Part shown: positions 20,390 to 29,761 of the stretch, piece after piece
Numbering within the stretch: the stretch's first letter is position 1
Layout of the letters: every line of letters begins with the position of its first letter
Origin: Flavobacteriaceae bacterium
GTDB lineage: Bacteria; Bacteroidota; Bacteroidia; Flavobacteriales; Flavobacteriaceae
Assembly (NCBI GenBank): GCA_026710085.1
Contig: JAPORT010000017.1
Span: forward strand, 56,481-120,480
Length of the DNA: 64,000 bases
Direction: 5' to 3'
Program-made: the position numbers and the translations under genes
Notes under the pieces: model-generated
Database searches by the model: none
Told to the model about the DNA's origin: nothing
The model's input: only the letters and a program-made list of their open reading frames with translations

Positions 20390-21556
20390 ATGGAAATCAG
20401 ACTGGCCATTATGGAGTTACTTGAGATGAAGAATCAATTAACCGTTCCATACTTCGGAACCTTTATTATCAAAGAAACGAAAGCAAGTTCAAATCAAGGG
20501 GGAACCTTTTATGGTAAAAAAAGATTCATTGAGTCATTTAATCCAAATCAAACGAATAATGACCGAGAATTGGCAGATTTTTTGGCTAAAAAAACTCAAA
20601 TCTCTTATGCATTAGCTCTCAAAAAAATTCAAGGTTCTGTGGGATATTGGAAATCCCAAATCAAAAAAGGGTCCTATCATTTAGATGAGATTGGGACATT
20701 CAAACTCAATCAAAAGAACAGAATAGAATTCCAAGCATCAAAAAGCGGAATTAATGTCTTGGAAAATTTTGGACTTCCAGCATTCATTACTTTAATAAAG
20801 ACGCAACAATCCATTAAAACCACCAAGCTAACTTCAAAACAAAAGCCACCAAGCGCTTATCAAACAACCAAAACGAATCAAGAAACACCCCCCAAACAAA
20901 AGGCCGGCACAAAAAAAATTGAACGCGATGTGGTTCCTTCTAGACCTCAAAAAAGCCTTAAATACGTCCAAACCGCATCTCAGAGTTCCGAACAAGAAAT
21001 ATCAAATACAGAAAAAAAGAAAGTCTTGGATATTGTATCCAAGAAAAAGCAAAGCCTATCCCAGAAGAAAATTAAATCTGGAGATTCGTATTACCCAAGA
21101 AGAAAACCTTTTCCAATAAAAATTGCCTTGGTCTCTTTGTTGACTGGCCTTGTCATTGGATCTGGAGCCGTCTATTTTGTTTTGCACTCTGCAAGTCATT
21201 CATTCGAAAACCAAAAACAGGATGAAGAACCCGCATCTGAGATCAATACAACCACAGAAGAAATGCCTTCACCAATTCAGGTTGTGGAACCGCTCATAGA
21301 AACTGAAACGATTCCATCTATCGAAGGGGATGTTTATGCCATTGTTATCGGATCTTTTGATTCTCAAAATGAAGCAAATCAGTACATGGAATATTTAAAA
21401 ACTCAAAAGATTGAAGCCCGAATTTCCAATCGAACGGGACAATCACGTATCAGAGTGGTGACAGGTTATTACTCGTCTGTCAATGAAGCATTAGATTCCA
21501 TCAATGAGATTCAAAGAAGCATCATATCTGATGCATGGATTTTGAGGGAAGAGTGA
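20390..21556 (+). CDS. HU-CCDC81-like plus SPOR domain membrane protein
   Basis: 388 residues. The N-terminal part (about 1-75) and the next (75-140) resemble the paired HU-like domains seen in Bacteroidota SPOR proteins (VPYFGTFIIKET, GSYHLDEIGTFKLNQ). A Lys/Gln-rich linker leads to one membrane helix (IALVSLLTGLVIGSGAVYFVL, about 245-265). The last 80 residues form a SPOR domain (YAIVIGSFDSQNEANQYMEYL, RIRVVTGYYSSVNEAL), which binds denuded peptidoglycan in the periplasm. This places the HU part in the cytoplasm, a topology that could link the nucleoid to the septum. It abuts the convergent envC-like gene. Confidence 0.8.
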   Translation: MEIRLAIMELLEMKNQLTVPYFGTFIIKETKASSNQGGTFYGKKRFIESFNPNQTNNDRELADFLAKKTQISYALALKKIQGSVGYWKSQIKKGSYHLDEIGTFKLNQKNRIEFQASKSGINVLENFGLPAFITLIKTQQSIKTTKLTSKQKPPSAYQTTKTNQETPPKQKAGTKKIERDVVPSRPQKSLKYVQTASQSSEQEISNTEKKKVLDIVSKKKQSLSQKKIKSGDSYYPRRKPFPIKIALVSLLTGLVIGSGAVYFVLHSASHSFENQKQDEEPASEINTTTEEMPSPIQVVEPLIETETIPSIEGDVYAIVIGSFDSQNEANQYMEYLKTQKIEARISNRTGQSRIRVVTGYYSSVNEALDSINEIQRSIISDAWILREE

Positions 21557-22732
21557 TTAACTTCTTTTGCGTAACCAATAAATAGGGTTTTTGGCCTCAG
21601 TCTCTTCAAAAAGACTGAAGGTGAAACTTGCCCTTCTTGTTTTTTGGTTGGTAAAAGCACTGCCGATGACTTGTTGTGCATCCACTACATCTCCTGAACC
21701 TACTTTTAAATCCACAATATTTTTATAAACCGTAATGTATTTGCCATGCTGTATCAATACAGAATAGTTGCTTCCTCGAAAGGATAGTATGGAAACTACT
21801 TTTCCATCAAAAACCGATCGGACTAGCGAATTAGGTTTGGTTGCAATGGTGATACCAAGATTTTCAATAATGATTGTTGGAACAATCGGATGGTATTGGC
21901 GACCAAATTTTCGAATAACCACGGCCTCTTCAACAGGCCATGGCAGTTTTCCTTTAAACGTATGAAAATCGCCACCAAAATTGATGGGGTCATCATTATT
22001 AGATGCCACAACTTGTTTGACCAAAGTTTGAATTTCTAATTCGAGTTGATCATCGAGTTCTCGTTTTTGATTGATTTGATTGACTAATTTTTTTTCTTGT
22101 CTTTCAAATGATCTTTGTAGCAATTTTTGTCTAAATTCATCATTTTGCAAATCATTTCTTCGCTCCTTTTGGGCATTATCTAGGTCTTTTGTGGCCTGCT
22201 GGATAGTTCGGAGTGAGTCAACTTTGACTTTTAAAGACAAAGTTCTTAACTCGATTTCATTTTTGATGTTTCTTCGATTACTGACATAATGTTGTAGGTA
22301 TTGACTTCGTTTATAACCTTGAATAAAGTTTTTAGAAAACAAAATCATCATCCAAGCATATTGATCGACCTTACTCTTATATGTTGCTTGAATCACTGAG
22401 GCATAATTGTCTTTTAATTGATCCAATTTTTCTTGCTGGGAGGCTTCCTGATTTTCAAGAACAACTATCAATGAATCATTAACACGAATTTGTTGGGTAT
22501 TGATGTCAATCAGTTCATTGAGTTTGTTGATTTTGAGGTTGATTTCTTCTAAATTGGTCAGAACATCTCTAGAATCAATGTTTACTCGGCTCCTTAAGGC
22601 ATTTAATTCTCGAATTTCTGTTCTGAGTTCTCTTTGTCGTTCTAATAGTTGGTTTTTATTTTTTGGAGCGTTCTGTCCCAATAAATGGAAGCAACCGAGC
22701 ATCGTAAAACAACAAAATAGGACATATTTCAT
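21557..22732 (-). CDS. EnvC-like murein hydrolase activator with degenerate M23 domain
   Basis: 391 residues. A signal peptide (ends near LLGQ, residue 20) is followed by a long coiled coil to about residue 245 and a C-terminal LytM/M23 domain (LPWPVEEAVVIRKFGRQYHP onward). The zinc-binding set is incomplete. The second ligand position reads NLGITI rather than the usual GxDI, and the final HxH strand is SFTFSLFEE. The domain therefore should not be an active endopeptidase; like EnvC it probably activates amidases during division. The ATG overlaps the DUF4292 stop by 4 bp, so the two are translationally coupled. Confidence 0.85.
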   Translation of the reverse strand: MKYVLFCCFTMLGCFHLLGQNAPKNKNQLLERQRELRTEIRELNALRSRVNIDSRDVLTNLEEINLKINKLNELIDINTQQIRVNDSLIVVLENQEASQQEKLDQLKDNYASVIQATYKSKVDQYAWMMILFSKNFIQGYKRSQYLQHYVSNRRNIKNEIELRTLSLKVKVDSLRTIQQATKDLDNAQKERRNDLQNDEFRQKLLQRSFERQEKKLVNQINQKRELDDQLELEIQTLVKQVVASNNDDPINFGGDFHTFKGKLPWPVEEAVVIRKFGRQYHPIVPTIIIENLGITIATKPNSLVRSVFDGKVVSILSFRGSNYSVLIQHGKYITVYKNIVDLKVGSGDVVDAQQVIGSAFTNQKTRRASFTFSLFEETEAKNPIYWLRKRS

Positions 22733-23535
22733 TTTGAAATAGAAATAGGATTGTAATTTTCAGGAATTTCAAAGGGAATGGCTACTTCTTGATCGAAGAG
22801 ATTAATCTGTTTGTATTCAATGACTAATTTCATAAACCTTTGAGGTTCGACTATGGATAATTCAATAATCCTTGGAAAATCTATTCCTTCAATGGTCATA
22901 TGATTTTGATATCGAATAGTTAGGGTATTGGTCGTACCAGGAATGAGAATTCTTTGTTCTTGAAGCAAAAAACTTTTGGGATCAACGAATAATGTTGGGA
23001 TTGATTTGCCTTTTGTTTTTTCAGGTATTAAGATATAGTTGATGGGATTATCAATGGGTTTCCATTGTTGATTAGCAACATCCACTAGGGACTTTCCTAA
23101 TAACAGATTTTCAATCATTTCAAAATCGATCAAGTCATTATTCAAAAGTTTTCTGATGGTTTGGTAGTTATCTTTAAAGTAAGTTTTTTGAAAGCGTTCA
23201 TAAAACTTGATATGTTCTGGAGTCATCAAAATTCTTGCAATGGGAACAATCATCACGGCATTAATCCAAACTGCTTTCTTATCAATCATTCTCAACTGAA
23301 CATTGATTTTTTCAGAAATTTCACCATCAGTAAAGGATGCCGTTCCTCTGATGTTTAGAGCTTTATGTTTGGGATAGGCTTTTTCTATTTCATCAACTAG
23401 CGATACAACATCGATGTTTTTGATAGGTTGTGGCGAAGCAGCCACTTTTTTTGTAGAACCGCAACTTGATATCATCCCAAACAAAACAAGCATCGTTATT
23501 TGGAAATAAAGCACTCTCATATGATGGATAGGCAT
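22729..23535 (-). CDS. DUF4292 family lipoprotein
   Basis: 268 residues with lipobox GMISSCG near residue 25. The family is LolA/LolB-like in fold and common in Bacteroidota next to envC homologues. It may handle lipoproteins or lipids at the outer membrane. Recognised segments are LNIRGTASFTDGEISEKINV, VQLRMIDKKAVWINAVMI and LFVDPKSFLLQEQRILIPG. A second Met at codon 6 (MRVLYF) is an alternative start that gives a tidier signal peptide. It is the first gene of a two-gene operon with the EnvC-like protein. Confidence 0.8.
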   Translation of the reverse strand: MPIHHMRVLYFQITMLVLFGMISSCGSTKKVAASPQPIKNIDVVSLVDEIEKAYPKHKALNIRGTASFTDGEISEKINVQLRMIDKKAVWINAVMIVPIARILMTPEHIKFYERFQKTYFKDNYQTIRKLLNNDLIDFEMIENLLLGKSLVDVANQQWKPIDNPINYILIPEKTKGKSIPTLFVDPKSFLLQEQRILIPGTTNTLTIRYQNHMTIEGIDFPRIIELSIVEPQRFMKLVIEYKQINLFDQEVAIPFEIPENYNPISISK

Positions 23536-23894
23536 AATTAAATTCCCACAAAATTAAAAATCCAAATTCAGTCATCAAATCATTTCATCTAATATTAAAT
23601 GCAAACATCATAAACTTCTACCAATTTGTTTTTTCAATGATATTTCAGAGCCAAAAAAGCCATCTTGTTTGATCATCCGGTCTTAGCATGGTTTCACCAA
23701 ATCATTCTTGGGGCTGCCTCTTCGTCAAGCCTTCCTATGCTTTTAAAAAAACAGAATGGGCCGGAAATGGTGATCTTTTGAAAAAAGTTCAATAAAAAAG
23801 GGGGGGGGTATGGAAAAGGGTATCTTTGCGACGGCACTTTTGAATTAATTTCAAGAGTGTCCCACCAACTATTCAACCTTCGACTAACTGAATC
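23536..23894 (+). promoter_or_regulatory. Spacer with G9 tract next to a promoter-like box
   Basis: No gene is seen. A run of nine G at 23800-23808, preceded by six A, ends 12 nt before TATCTTTG (23821-23828), which fits the -7 consensus. The G-run thus falls where the spacer between the -33 and -7 elements would be. Tract length change could alter promoter spacing for the lipoprotein gene that follows at 23895. This is the classic layout of promoter-type phase variation, but here it is inferred only from sequence. Confidence 0.4.
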
Positions 23895-24972
23895 ATGATT
23901 CGTTTCCTCCATTAGTTCCCATCATGGTCTTTCGTTTGGACTGCTTTTCTTTTCCTGTGGGGATGACGAGATGCCAACCACATCGGCTACCCCCCCCCAA
24001 TTTGAATCGTTACACCATCCAACGTCGGCTGGATTAGGGGGCGAGATCACGTCCAGTCAACGCGTCGAAAGTGACCAAGCCCTTTCAATCACCGCTCTTT
24101 TTGAAAAGATTCCCTATCCCATCGCTGTGATGGCGACCGGTGGCGGTTCGATTTCAGGAATCACGAGCGAGGGCCATCCCCAAGGGTCGGTGGTGATCTT
24201 CATGGCTGTTCCCGAGGAAAACCACCTTTTTAGTCAATGGTGGGTGGATGCATCCTGCGACTGCCCCGATCTCAACGATCGGAGCCATCCTCGAGTGGCT
24301 TTTGTGGTGGAAGATTCTTGTGCTTTGAAAGCGGTCTTCCTGAAAGCCCCTCGGACCATCACCAGTGTTTCCGAAGGAGGCCACATCACGCCGAGCATCA
24401 CGGTGGAACACGGTGAAGAAGTCCGCATTATGGTCACCGTTGCCTCTAGCTATGTCTTCCAGGGCTGGGCGAGCGATTGTGGTGATTTCAGCCGTCGTGA
24501 TGTGATGATTCGTTTTCATGCGACTCAAGATTGTCAAGTGGTGGCATTGCTGAAAGCCGTCGAAGATCCGATCCCCACCACCAACCCCTCAAACCAAGAA
24601 TTCCCATGGCATCCAAATTCTCACGGATGAAGAGTGCATCACGCCGCTATTGACTCGACATACCAATGGCATGATGATCATCATTAATGCCAAGGTCCCC
24701 AACCCTTCGCGGTTTTTGGGACAACAAGCCATGGTCGATGACACGGTATACACCATTGTGGACAATGCCTTGCTCCGGCAATTGGTTGGCGGGGAATATC
24801 TCACCACTTTGGTCACCGATATGATCGGTTTATTCGCCAATAACAAAATTTTCAATGAGGACATCAGTGATTGGGATGTCTTGTCGATCAGGTCACCAAT
24901 TGTATCTTTTTTGCTTACGATTTGAATGCTAGCAAGCAACCTCGTTTTTCCAATTGCACGGACGGTTGCTAG
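23895..24972 (+). pseudogene. Decayed surface lipoprotein with InlB-like and BspA/DUF285-like repeats
   Basis: An ATG at 23895 starts MIRFLH and stops. A one-base shift continues as SHHGLSFGLLFFSCGDDE, a good lipobox followed by an acidic export motif. The frame then runs to 24630 through repeats such as PYPIAVMATGGGSISGI and VFQGWASDCGDFS, which resemble divergent InlB B-repeats. Another shift leads to LVTDMIGLFANNKIFNEDIS with DWDV (DUF285/BspA type). A final shift gives CIFFAYDLNASKQPRFSNCT and a stop at 24970. At least three frameshifts are needed. A C9 tract lies at 23990-23998 just after the lipobox. GC content and codon use are clearly higher than in the neighbours, pointing to foreign origin. 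Confidence 0.65.
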
Positions 24973-25210
24973 GAAGCCTCCATTATGGATAATATGGCGA
25001 CAACATCGATATGGAATCGTTATAGCTTTTAATCTTTGTGGAGGAACATTATGTTCTAGAATCAGGGTTTGGCCTATTTAAAGCATGATCTTATGCCAAT
25101 GTGTTTCGTCTTCATTGAATGAAATTAAAGCCCGATCACCAATTTGATTTGAATAGTAATTAGTAATTTTACAAACCTTGAAAATCAAATCTTTAAGTAA
25201 CGTAAGAAAT
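24973..25210. other. Spacer without visible features
   Basis: AT-rich DNA between the decayed lipoprotein and the M16 protease gene. I see no gene, RNA or strong hairpin. The promoter for the protease pair must lie here but has no clear match to the consensus. Confidence 0.4.
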
Positions 25211-26551
25211 ATGAAAAAATATCTTATATTAACGTTTCTCTTGGTTTTTGGCTATAGATTAAACAGTCAACAAGTGGAATTCATCGAATACAAACTCGAT
25301 AATGGACTTCATGTCATTCTACACCAAGATAATAATGCCCCTGTTGCGACTGTTTCTGTCTTATATCATGTTGGAGCAAAAGATGAAGATCCAGAAAGAA
25401 CTGGATTTGCACATTTTTTTGAACACTTGCTATTTGAAGGAACAAAAAACATCGAAAAAGGAAAATGGTTCAATATCGTGACGTCACATGGTGGATCCAA
25501 TAATGCATACACAACTCAAGACTTCACTTACTATTATGAAAATTTCCCTTCCAATAGTTTGGAATTAGGTTTATGGATGGAATCCGAGCGGATGCTTCAT
25601 CCAGTGATTGATCAAGTAGGTGTTGATACACAAAATGAAGTGGTTAAAGAGGAGCGTCGATTACGCTATGATAACTCCCCCTATGGACGTTGGTATGAAG
25701 TGGTCAAAAGTCATCTTTTTATCGATCACCCTTACAGGAATTCGACAATTGGAAAAATGGAACATTTGGATGCGGCCACTCTTGATGAATTTATAGCGTT
25801 TAACAAAAAATACTACATCCCCAATAATGCCGTGTTGACGGTTGCTGGTGATATCGATATCGTTCAAACCAAAAAATGGATTGAAGATTATTTTGGCCCC
25901 ATCCCAAAAGGAGAAGCGATTGTAAGACATTTTCCCGTTGAACAACCGATAACAGAAACGATTTTTGCAGAAACGTATGATCCAAATATCCAAGTTCCTG
26001 CCATTTTTACTGCATACAGGATTCCAGGAATCAAATCTCGGGAAGCTAAAATTATGAATATGATTTCCACATATCTCAGTGATGGAAATAGTTCCAAATT
26101 ATACAAGAGATTAGTGGAAGATCAAAAAATGGCTCTACAAGTTGCTGCCTTTAATGATGGTGGCGAAGATTATGGGACCTATGTGATTTTGGCTTTGCCT
26201 CAAGGAGGGCATCAACTAGATGATTTGTTGGTTGAAATCGATGATGAAATCCGAAAATTACAAACTGATTTAATTTCTGAGAGAGATTATCAAAAATTGC
26301 TCAATATTTATGAAGATAATTTTGTGAACTCAAACTCATCCATTGCTGGCATTGCAAATTCACTTGCCGAATCCTATAAAATTTTGGGAGACACCAATTT
26401 AGTGAATACTCAAATTGATGAGTATCACTCAATCACTCGTGAAGAAATACGAGCAGCAGCACAAAAGTTTTTAAATCCAAATCAGCGACTGATTTTAGAC
26501 TATCTACCTCAATCTGATGAAGATAACCAAGAATTGGAAGCCTCAGAATAA
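25211..26551 (+). CDS. M16 zinc protease, catalytic partner
   Basis: 446 residues from the ATG at 25211 (MKKYLILTFLLVFGYRLNSQ is a signal peptide); the frame opens earlier at a TTG. The inverted zinc motif HFFEH lies in GFAHFFEHLLFEGT about residue 75, with a downstream acidic ligand in the NEVVKEERRLRYD helix. Both M16 half-domains are present, with the second recognised by AIFTAYRIPGIKS and LYKRLVEDQKMALQV. It should cleave peptides in the periplasm. It is followed by a non-catalytic M16 gene, and the pair resembles two-subunit processing peptidases. Confidence 0.92.
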   Translation: MKKYLILTFLLVFGYRLNSQQVEFIEYKLDNGLHVILHQDNNAPVATVSVLYHVGAKDEDPERTGFAHFFEHLLFEGTKNIEKGKWFNIVTSHGGSNNAYTTQDFTYYYENFPSNSLELGLWMESERMLHPVIDQVGVDTQNEVVKEERRLRYDNSPYGRWYEVVKSHLFIDHPYRNSTIGKMEHLDAATLDEFIAFNKKYYIPNNAVLTVAGDIDIVQTKKWIEDYFGPIPKGEAIVRHFPVEQPITETIFAETYDPNIQVPAIFTAYRIPGIKSREAKIMNMISTYLSDGNSSKLYKRLVEDQKMALQVAAFNDGGEDYGTYVILALPQGGHQLDDLLVEIDDEIRKLQTDLISERDYQKLLNIYEDNFVNSNSSIAGIANSLAESYKILGDTNLVNTQIDEYHSITREEIRAAAQKFLNPNQRLILDYLPQSDEDNQELEASE

Positions 26552-26561
26552 CATAACAATC

Positions 26562-28634
26562 ATGAAAATAGTATCCATTTTAATCGTTCTTATGATGGTT
26601 TGTGCGCCATTAAGGGCACAAATTAATCGAAGCATGATGCCCAAACCAGGTCCTACTCCTGAAATCAACATTGGAGATCCTCAACAATTTGTCACCGATA
26701 ATGGCATCACCGTTTTGCTTGTCGAAAACAATAAATTGCCTCGGGTCAGTGTTAGTCTTCGGATTGATAATATGCCCAAATCCTATGGGGATAAAGTTGG
26801 TGTGGGTAGTCTTTTAGGAAGTCTCATGGGAAAGGGCTCTACCAATATTCCCATGGAAGAATTTTATGATGAAGTCGATTTTATGGGAGCTAGCATCAGC
26901 GTGTCTGCTTCCGGAGGCGCTGCTGGTTCATTGACTCGATATTTTCCTCGGGTATTCGAAATGTTTGCCGATGCAGCCTTAAATCCAAATTTTACAGAAG
27001 AAGAATTTATCAAAGAAAGAGGTGAACTAATCTCGGGACTGAAAACTGCTGAAAACAGTGTTCAAGCAGCTGCATCACGAGTAGAAGATTTAGTAACCTA
27101 TGGCCCTAATCATCCCTTTGGTGAGTATATTTCTGAAGAATCAGTTAATAATGTGACCCTTGAAGATGTTAAAAAACTATATAAAGCCAATTTTGATGTC
27201 AATCGAGCTTATCTTGTTTTTGTTGGCAACATCACGTTAAATGAAGCTAAAGAATTAGCCAACCAGCATTTTGGCTCTTGGTCGACGTCACATTCGGTTG
27301 AACCTAAAGCACTGCCTATTCCACAGAACCCTAATTCAACGGTCATTGAATTTGTCGAGATGCCTAATGCAGTACAGTCTGAAATCGCTGTAAATTACAC
27401 AACAGAAGTTGCTAAAACAGATCCAGATTATTTTGCCATTTTAAAGGCCAATCAAATTTTAGGTGGTGGGGCTGAAGCTCGGTTGTTTTTAAACTTGAGA
27501 GAAGACAAAGGATATACTTATGGAGCTTATTCTTCCTATAGTTTCAGACATCATACTGTTGAAACTTTTTCGGCATCAACTAGTGTCCGAAATGCAGTGA
27601 CCGATAGCTCTGTTGTTCAAATATTGTCGGAACTCGATAAATTGAAAAACCAACCAGTCTCTGATGAAGAATTGAATTTAGTTCGGGCAAAATACTTGGG
27701 AAATTTTGTCCGCTCATTAGAAAATCCTTCAACCATTGCCAATTATGCATATAATATCATTACGGAAGATCTCCCTGCAGACTTCTATAGAACCTACCTT
27801 CAAAACATCCAGAAAGTGACCGTTGAAGACATCCAGCGCGTGGCACAAGAATATTTTCCATTAGAAAATGCTCGTGTGATTGTAACAGGAAAAGGCAGTG
27901 ATGTCTTGGAGGCACTTGAAAATATTGAAGTCAATGGAACCAAGGTCACCGTAAACTATTATGATAAATGGGGCCATTCAATTGAGAGACCTAGTGATGA
28001 GATTGATATCCCTGAAGGATTTTCCGTTGGTACTGTTATTGACGCCTACATAGAAGCCATTGGTGGGAGAGAATCTTTAGAAAAAATTGAAAACATAAAA
28101 TCCCAACTTGTGGCAGAAGTTCAAGGAATGGTGATCGAAGTTGAGGGAATTAAATCAATCGAAGGGAAATCATTGAATATTTCTAAAATGGGGGGACAAG
28201 TCATTCAAAAGTCAGTGGTGTCAGAGGGGTTGTCATATTCAGAGGCCATGGGGCAACGAATCGAGTTAGATGGCCCAGAATTGGAATTGTCTTTATTGCA
28301 ATCCTATCCATTTCCAGAGTTGATGTTTGACATTGGAAATCTAGAATATTTAGGAACTATTGAAGTGGGAGATGCGATGGGACACCATATTAAAATCAGG
28401 GAGGATCTCTCACATGTTTATGATACAGAGACCCATTTCTTGATTCAAATTCGTTCAACTTTTGAAGTACAAGGCCAAGTTGTTGAAACCAACGTACAAT
28501 TAAGTGATTATAAAGAAGTCGAAGGGACTTTCATTCCACATATCGTTGCAACCAATCAAATGGGGGTTGATATTGTTGCTGAATTAAAATCAGTGGAATT
28601 CAATGTGGAACTTGAAGATTCTGTTTTTGAATAA
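26562..28634 (+). CDS. M16 peptidase-like non-catalytic partner with extra C-terminal domain
   Basis: 690 residues from the ATG at 26562, 10 bp after the first M16 gene. A signal peptide ends at PLRAQ. The position of the zinc motif reads GSLLGSLMGKGS without His or Glu ligands, so this subunit is probably inactive and serves substrate binding. The conserved Arg/Tyr loop of M16 partners is present (ARLFLNLREDKGYTYGAYSS). The last 200 residues form an added domain of the outer-membrane lipoprotein carrier type (DAYIEAIGGRESLEKIENIK), common in Bacteroidota M16 proteins. Confidence 0.88.
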   Translation: MKIVSILIVLMMVCAPLRAQINRSMMPKPGPTPEINIGDPQQFVTDNGITVLLVENNKLPRVSVSLRIDNMPKSYGDKVGVGSLLGSLMGKGSTNIPMEEFYDEVDFMGASISVSASGGAAGSLTRYFPRVFEMFADAALNPNFTEEEFIKERGELISGLKTAENSVQAAASRVEDLVTYGPNHPFGEYISEESVNNVTLEDVKKLYKANFDVNRAYLVFVGNITLNEAKELANQHFGSWSTSHSVEPKALPIPQNPNSTVIEFVEMPNAVQSEIAVNYTTEVAKTDPDYFAILKANQILGGGAEARLFLNLREDKGYTYGAYSSYSFRHHTVETFSASTSVRNAVTDSSVVQILSELDKLKNQPVSDEELNLVRAKYLGNFVRSLENPSTIANYAYNIITEDLPADFYRTYLQNIQKVTVEDIQRVAQEYFPLENARVIVTGKGSDVLEALENIEVNGTKVTVNYYDKWGHSIERPSDEIDIPEGFSVGTVIDAYIEAIGGRESLEKIENIKSQLVAEVQGMVIEVEGIKSIEGKSLNISKMGGQVIQKSVVSEGLSYSEAMGQRIELDGPELELSLLQSYPFPELMFDIGNLEYLGTIEVGDAMGHHIKIREDLSHVYDTETHFLIQIRSTFEVQGQVVETNVQLSDYKEVEGTFIPHIVATNQMGVDIVAELKSVEFNVELEDSVFE

Positions 28635-28790
28635 GTCGGAATAGGATAAAGGGGATCATTGGTTCACAAGAAAATCTAACTTCTGTGTTGGAAAAGAGAT
28701 TGGAAGTATCGGGATCATTTAGAAGATTTAGAAATGAACTTTTTTGTTGTTGTGATGTGTGAATCAATGGGGGAGGTGCAAATTTGAAAG

Positions 28791-29183
28791 ATGAATATTA
28801 GTTTGAACAAAATCATGAATAGTAGTTCATTATCGATGATCGGACTGTTGACGATGTTTGCTTTTGTGATGAGTGGTTGTCGAAACACATCAAACCCTCC
28901 AACAGTTATTGTCGATACGACAAAATCGGCAATTCAAATCCAAGGCAATACAGTTGCCTCTTTGACCATTGATGGAATGATTTGTGAAATGGGGTGTGCT
29001 AAAGTCATTGAAAATAAATTAAATGAATTAGATGGAGTGTCAACTGCCGAAGTCAATTTTGAAACGAAAACAGCATCGATTTCTTTTGATTCGAAGTTCG
29101 TTGAACTCCCAGTGTTTATACAAACCGTTGAAGGTATCGAATCTCGATTTAAAGTGGTGAATTGGAATCTTGGGGATGATTAA
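28791..29183 (+). CDS. Lipoprotein with heavy-metal-associated (HMA) domain
   Basis: 130 residues. A lipoprotein signal ends in FVMSGC near residue 30. The HMA domain begins VASLTIDGMICEMGCAKVIE. The metal loop is C-x-x-G-C rather than the textbook CxxC of copper chaperones. This spacing is common in Bacteroidota and is of uncertain metal specificity. It could carry or sense a soft metal in the periplasm. It overlaps no other gene and is convergent with gldD, 12 bp away. No transporter is adjacent. Confidence 0.8.
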   Translation: MNISLNKIMNSSSLSMIGLLTMFAFVMSGCRNTSNPPTVIVDTTKSAIQIQGNTVASLTIDGMICEMGCAKVIENKLNELDGVSTAEVNFETKTASISFDSKFVELPVFIQTVEGIESRFKVVNWNLGDD

Positions 29184-29195
29184 ACATTGGAAAAC

Positions 29196-29756
29196 TTAAT
29201 TCCATTGAAAAGATTCCATCATCTGGATGATGTCTCTTTCGATGTACTTGATTGCTGGATAGAGGGAGTCATAGTTGGGGCGAGCGTAAAAATAGAGGCT
29301 CCCTACTACAAAATGTTGGAGGCTATCAGTGAGAAAAAACTGATGCTGGGAAGCCGCATTTCCAATAATGGTGAATAGTTGACCATAAACCCTTTGGTTG
29401 TGATTGATAAAAACTTTTTCGGGAATTTCTTCAGCTTTACTGATATGTTGGTAGGGAATGAAGTAAGCATCATGTAACAATGCATCCAAGTTGTTTTTCA
29501 CTTTTCGATAGTTTAAATAAAGGGTAGCATTCATGAGAGGGTAGACAATTTGTAACGATCCCGTTGATGAGGTTCTAGGTTCTGCCATCGTATTGTAATC
29601 AAATGAAAAAGGCAGTGATTCAGTAAAAGAATCGTAGTTTGGTTCTGGATATTCAAGGGCTAAATAACCTTTTGGTTTGGGAAGTGTTCTTTGTTTGCAT
29701 GCAATAACAAAAACAAAGAATAGCGTAAAGATAAAGAGCCCTTTCATCAACTTCAT
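29196..29756 (-). CDS. gldD: Gliding motility lipoprotein GldD
   Basis: 186 residues with a lipoprotein signal (FVFVIACKQ, Cys near residue 20) and the GldD opening PKPKGYLALEYPEPNYDSF. GldD is required for gliding in Flavobacterium and is linked to type IX secretion in many Bacteroidota. It lies 5 bp downstream of gldE, exactly the conserved gldE-gldD order, with mutY upstream as in flavobacteria. Only one gld cluster with the GldH locus near 42.5 kb is visible in this window. Confidence 0.9.
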   Translation of the reverse strand: MKLMKGLFIFTLFFVFVIACKQRTLPKPKGYLALEYPEPNYDSFTESLPFSFDYNTMAEPRTSSTGSLQIVYPLMNATLYLNYRKVKNNLDALLHDAYFIPYQHISKAEEIPEKVFINHNQRVYGQLFTIIGNAASQHQFFLTDSLQHFVVGSLYFYARPNYDSLYPAIKYIERDIIQMMESFQWN

Positions 29757-29761
29757 AAAAA

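Noticed and set aside
24154..24537. 127-codon minus-strand frame inside the decayed lipoprotein
   Set aside because: The plus-strand frame has the recognisable repeats and lipobox; the minus frame is a mirror in GC-richer DNA.
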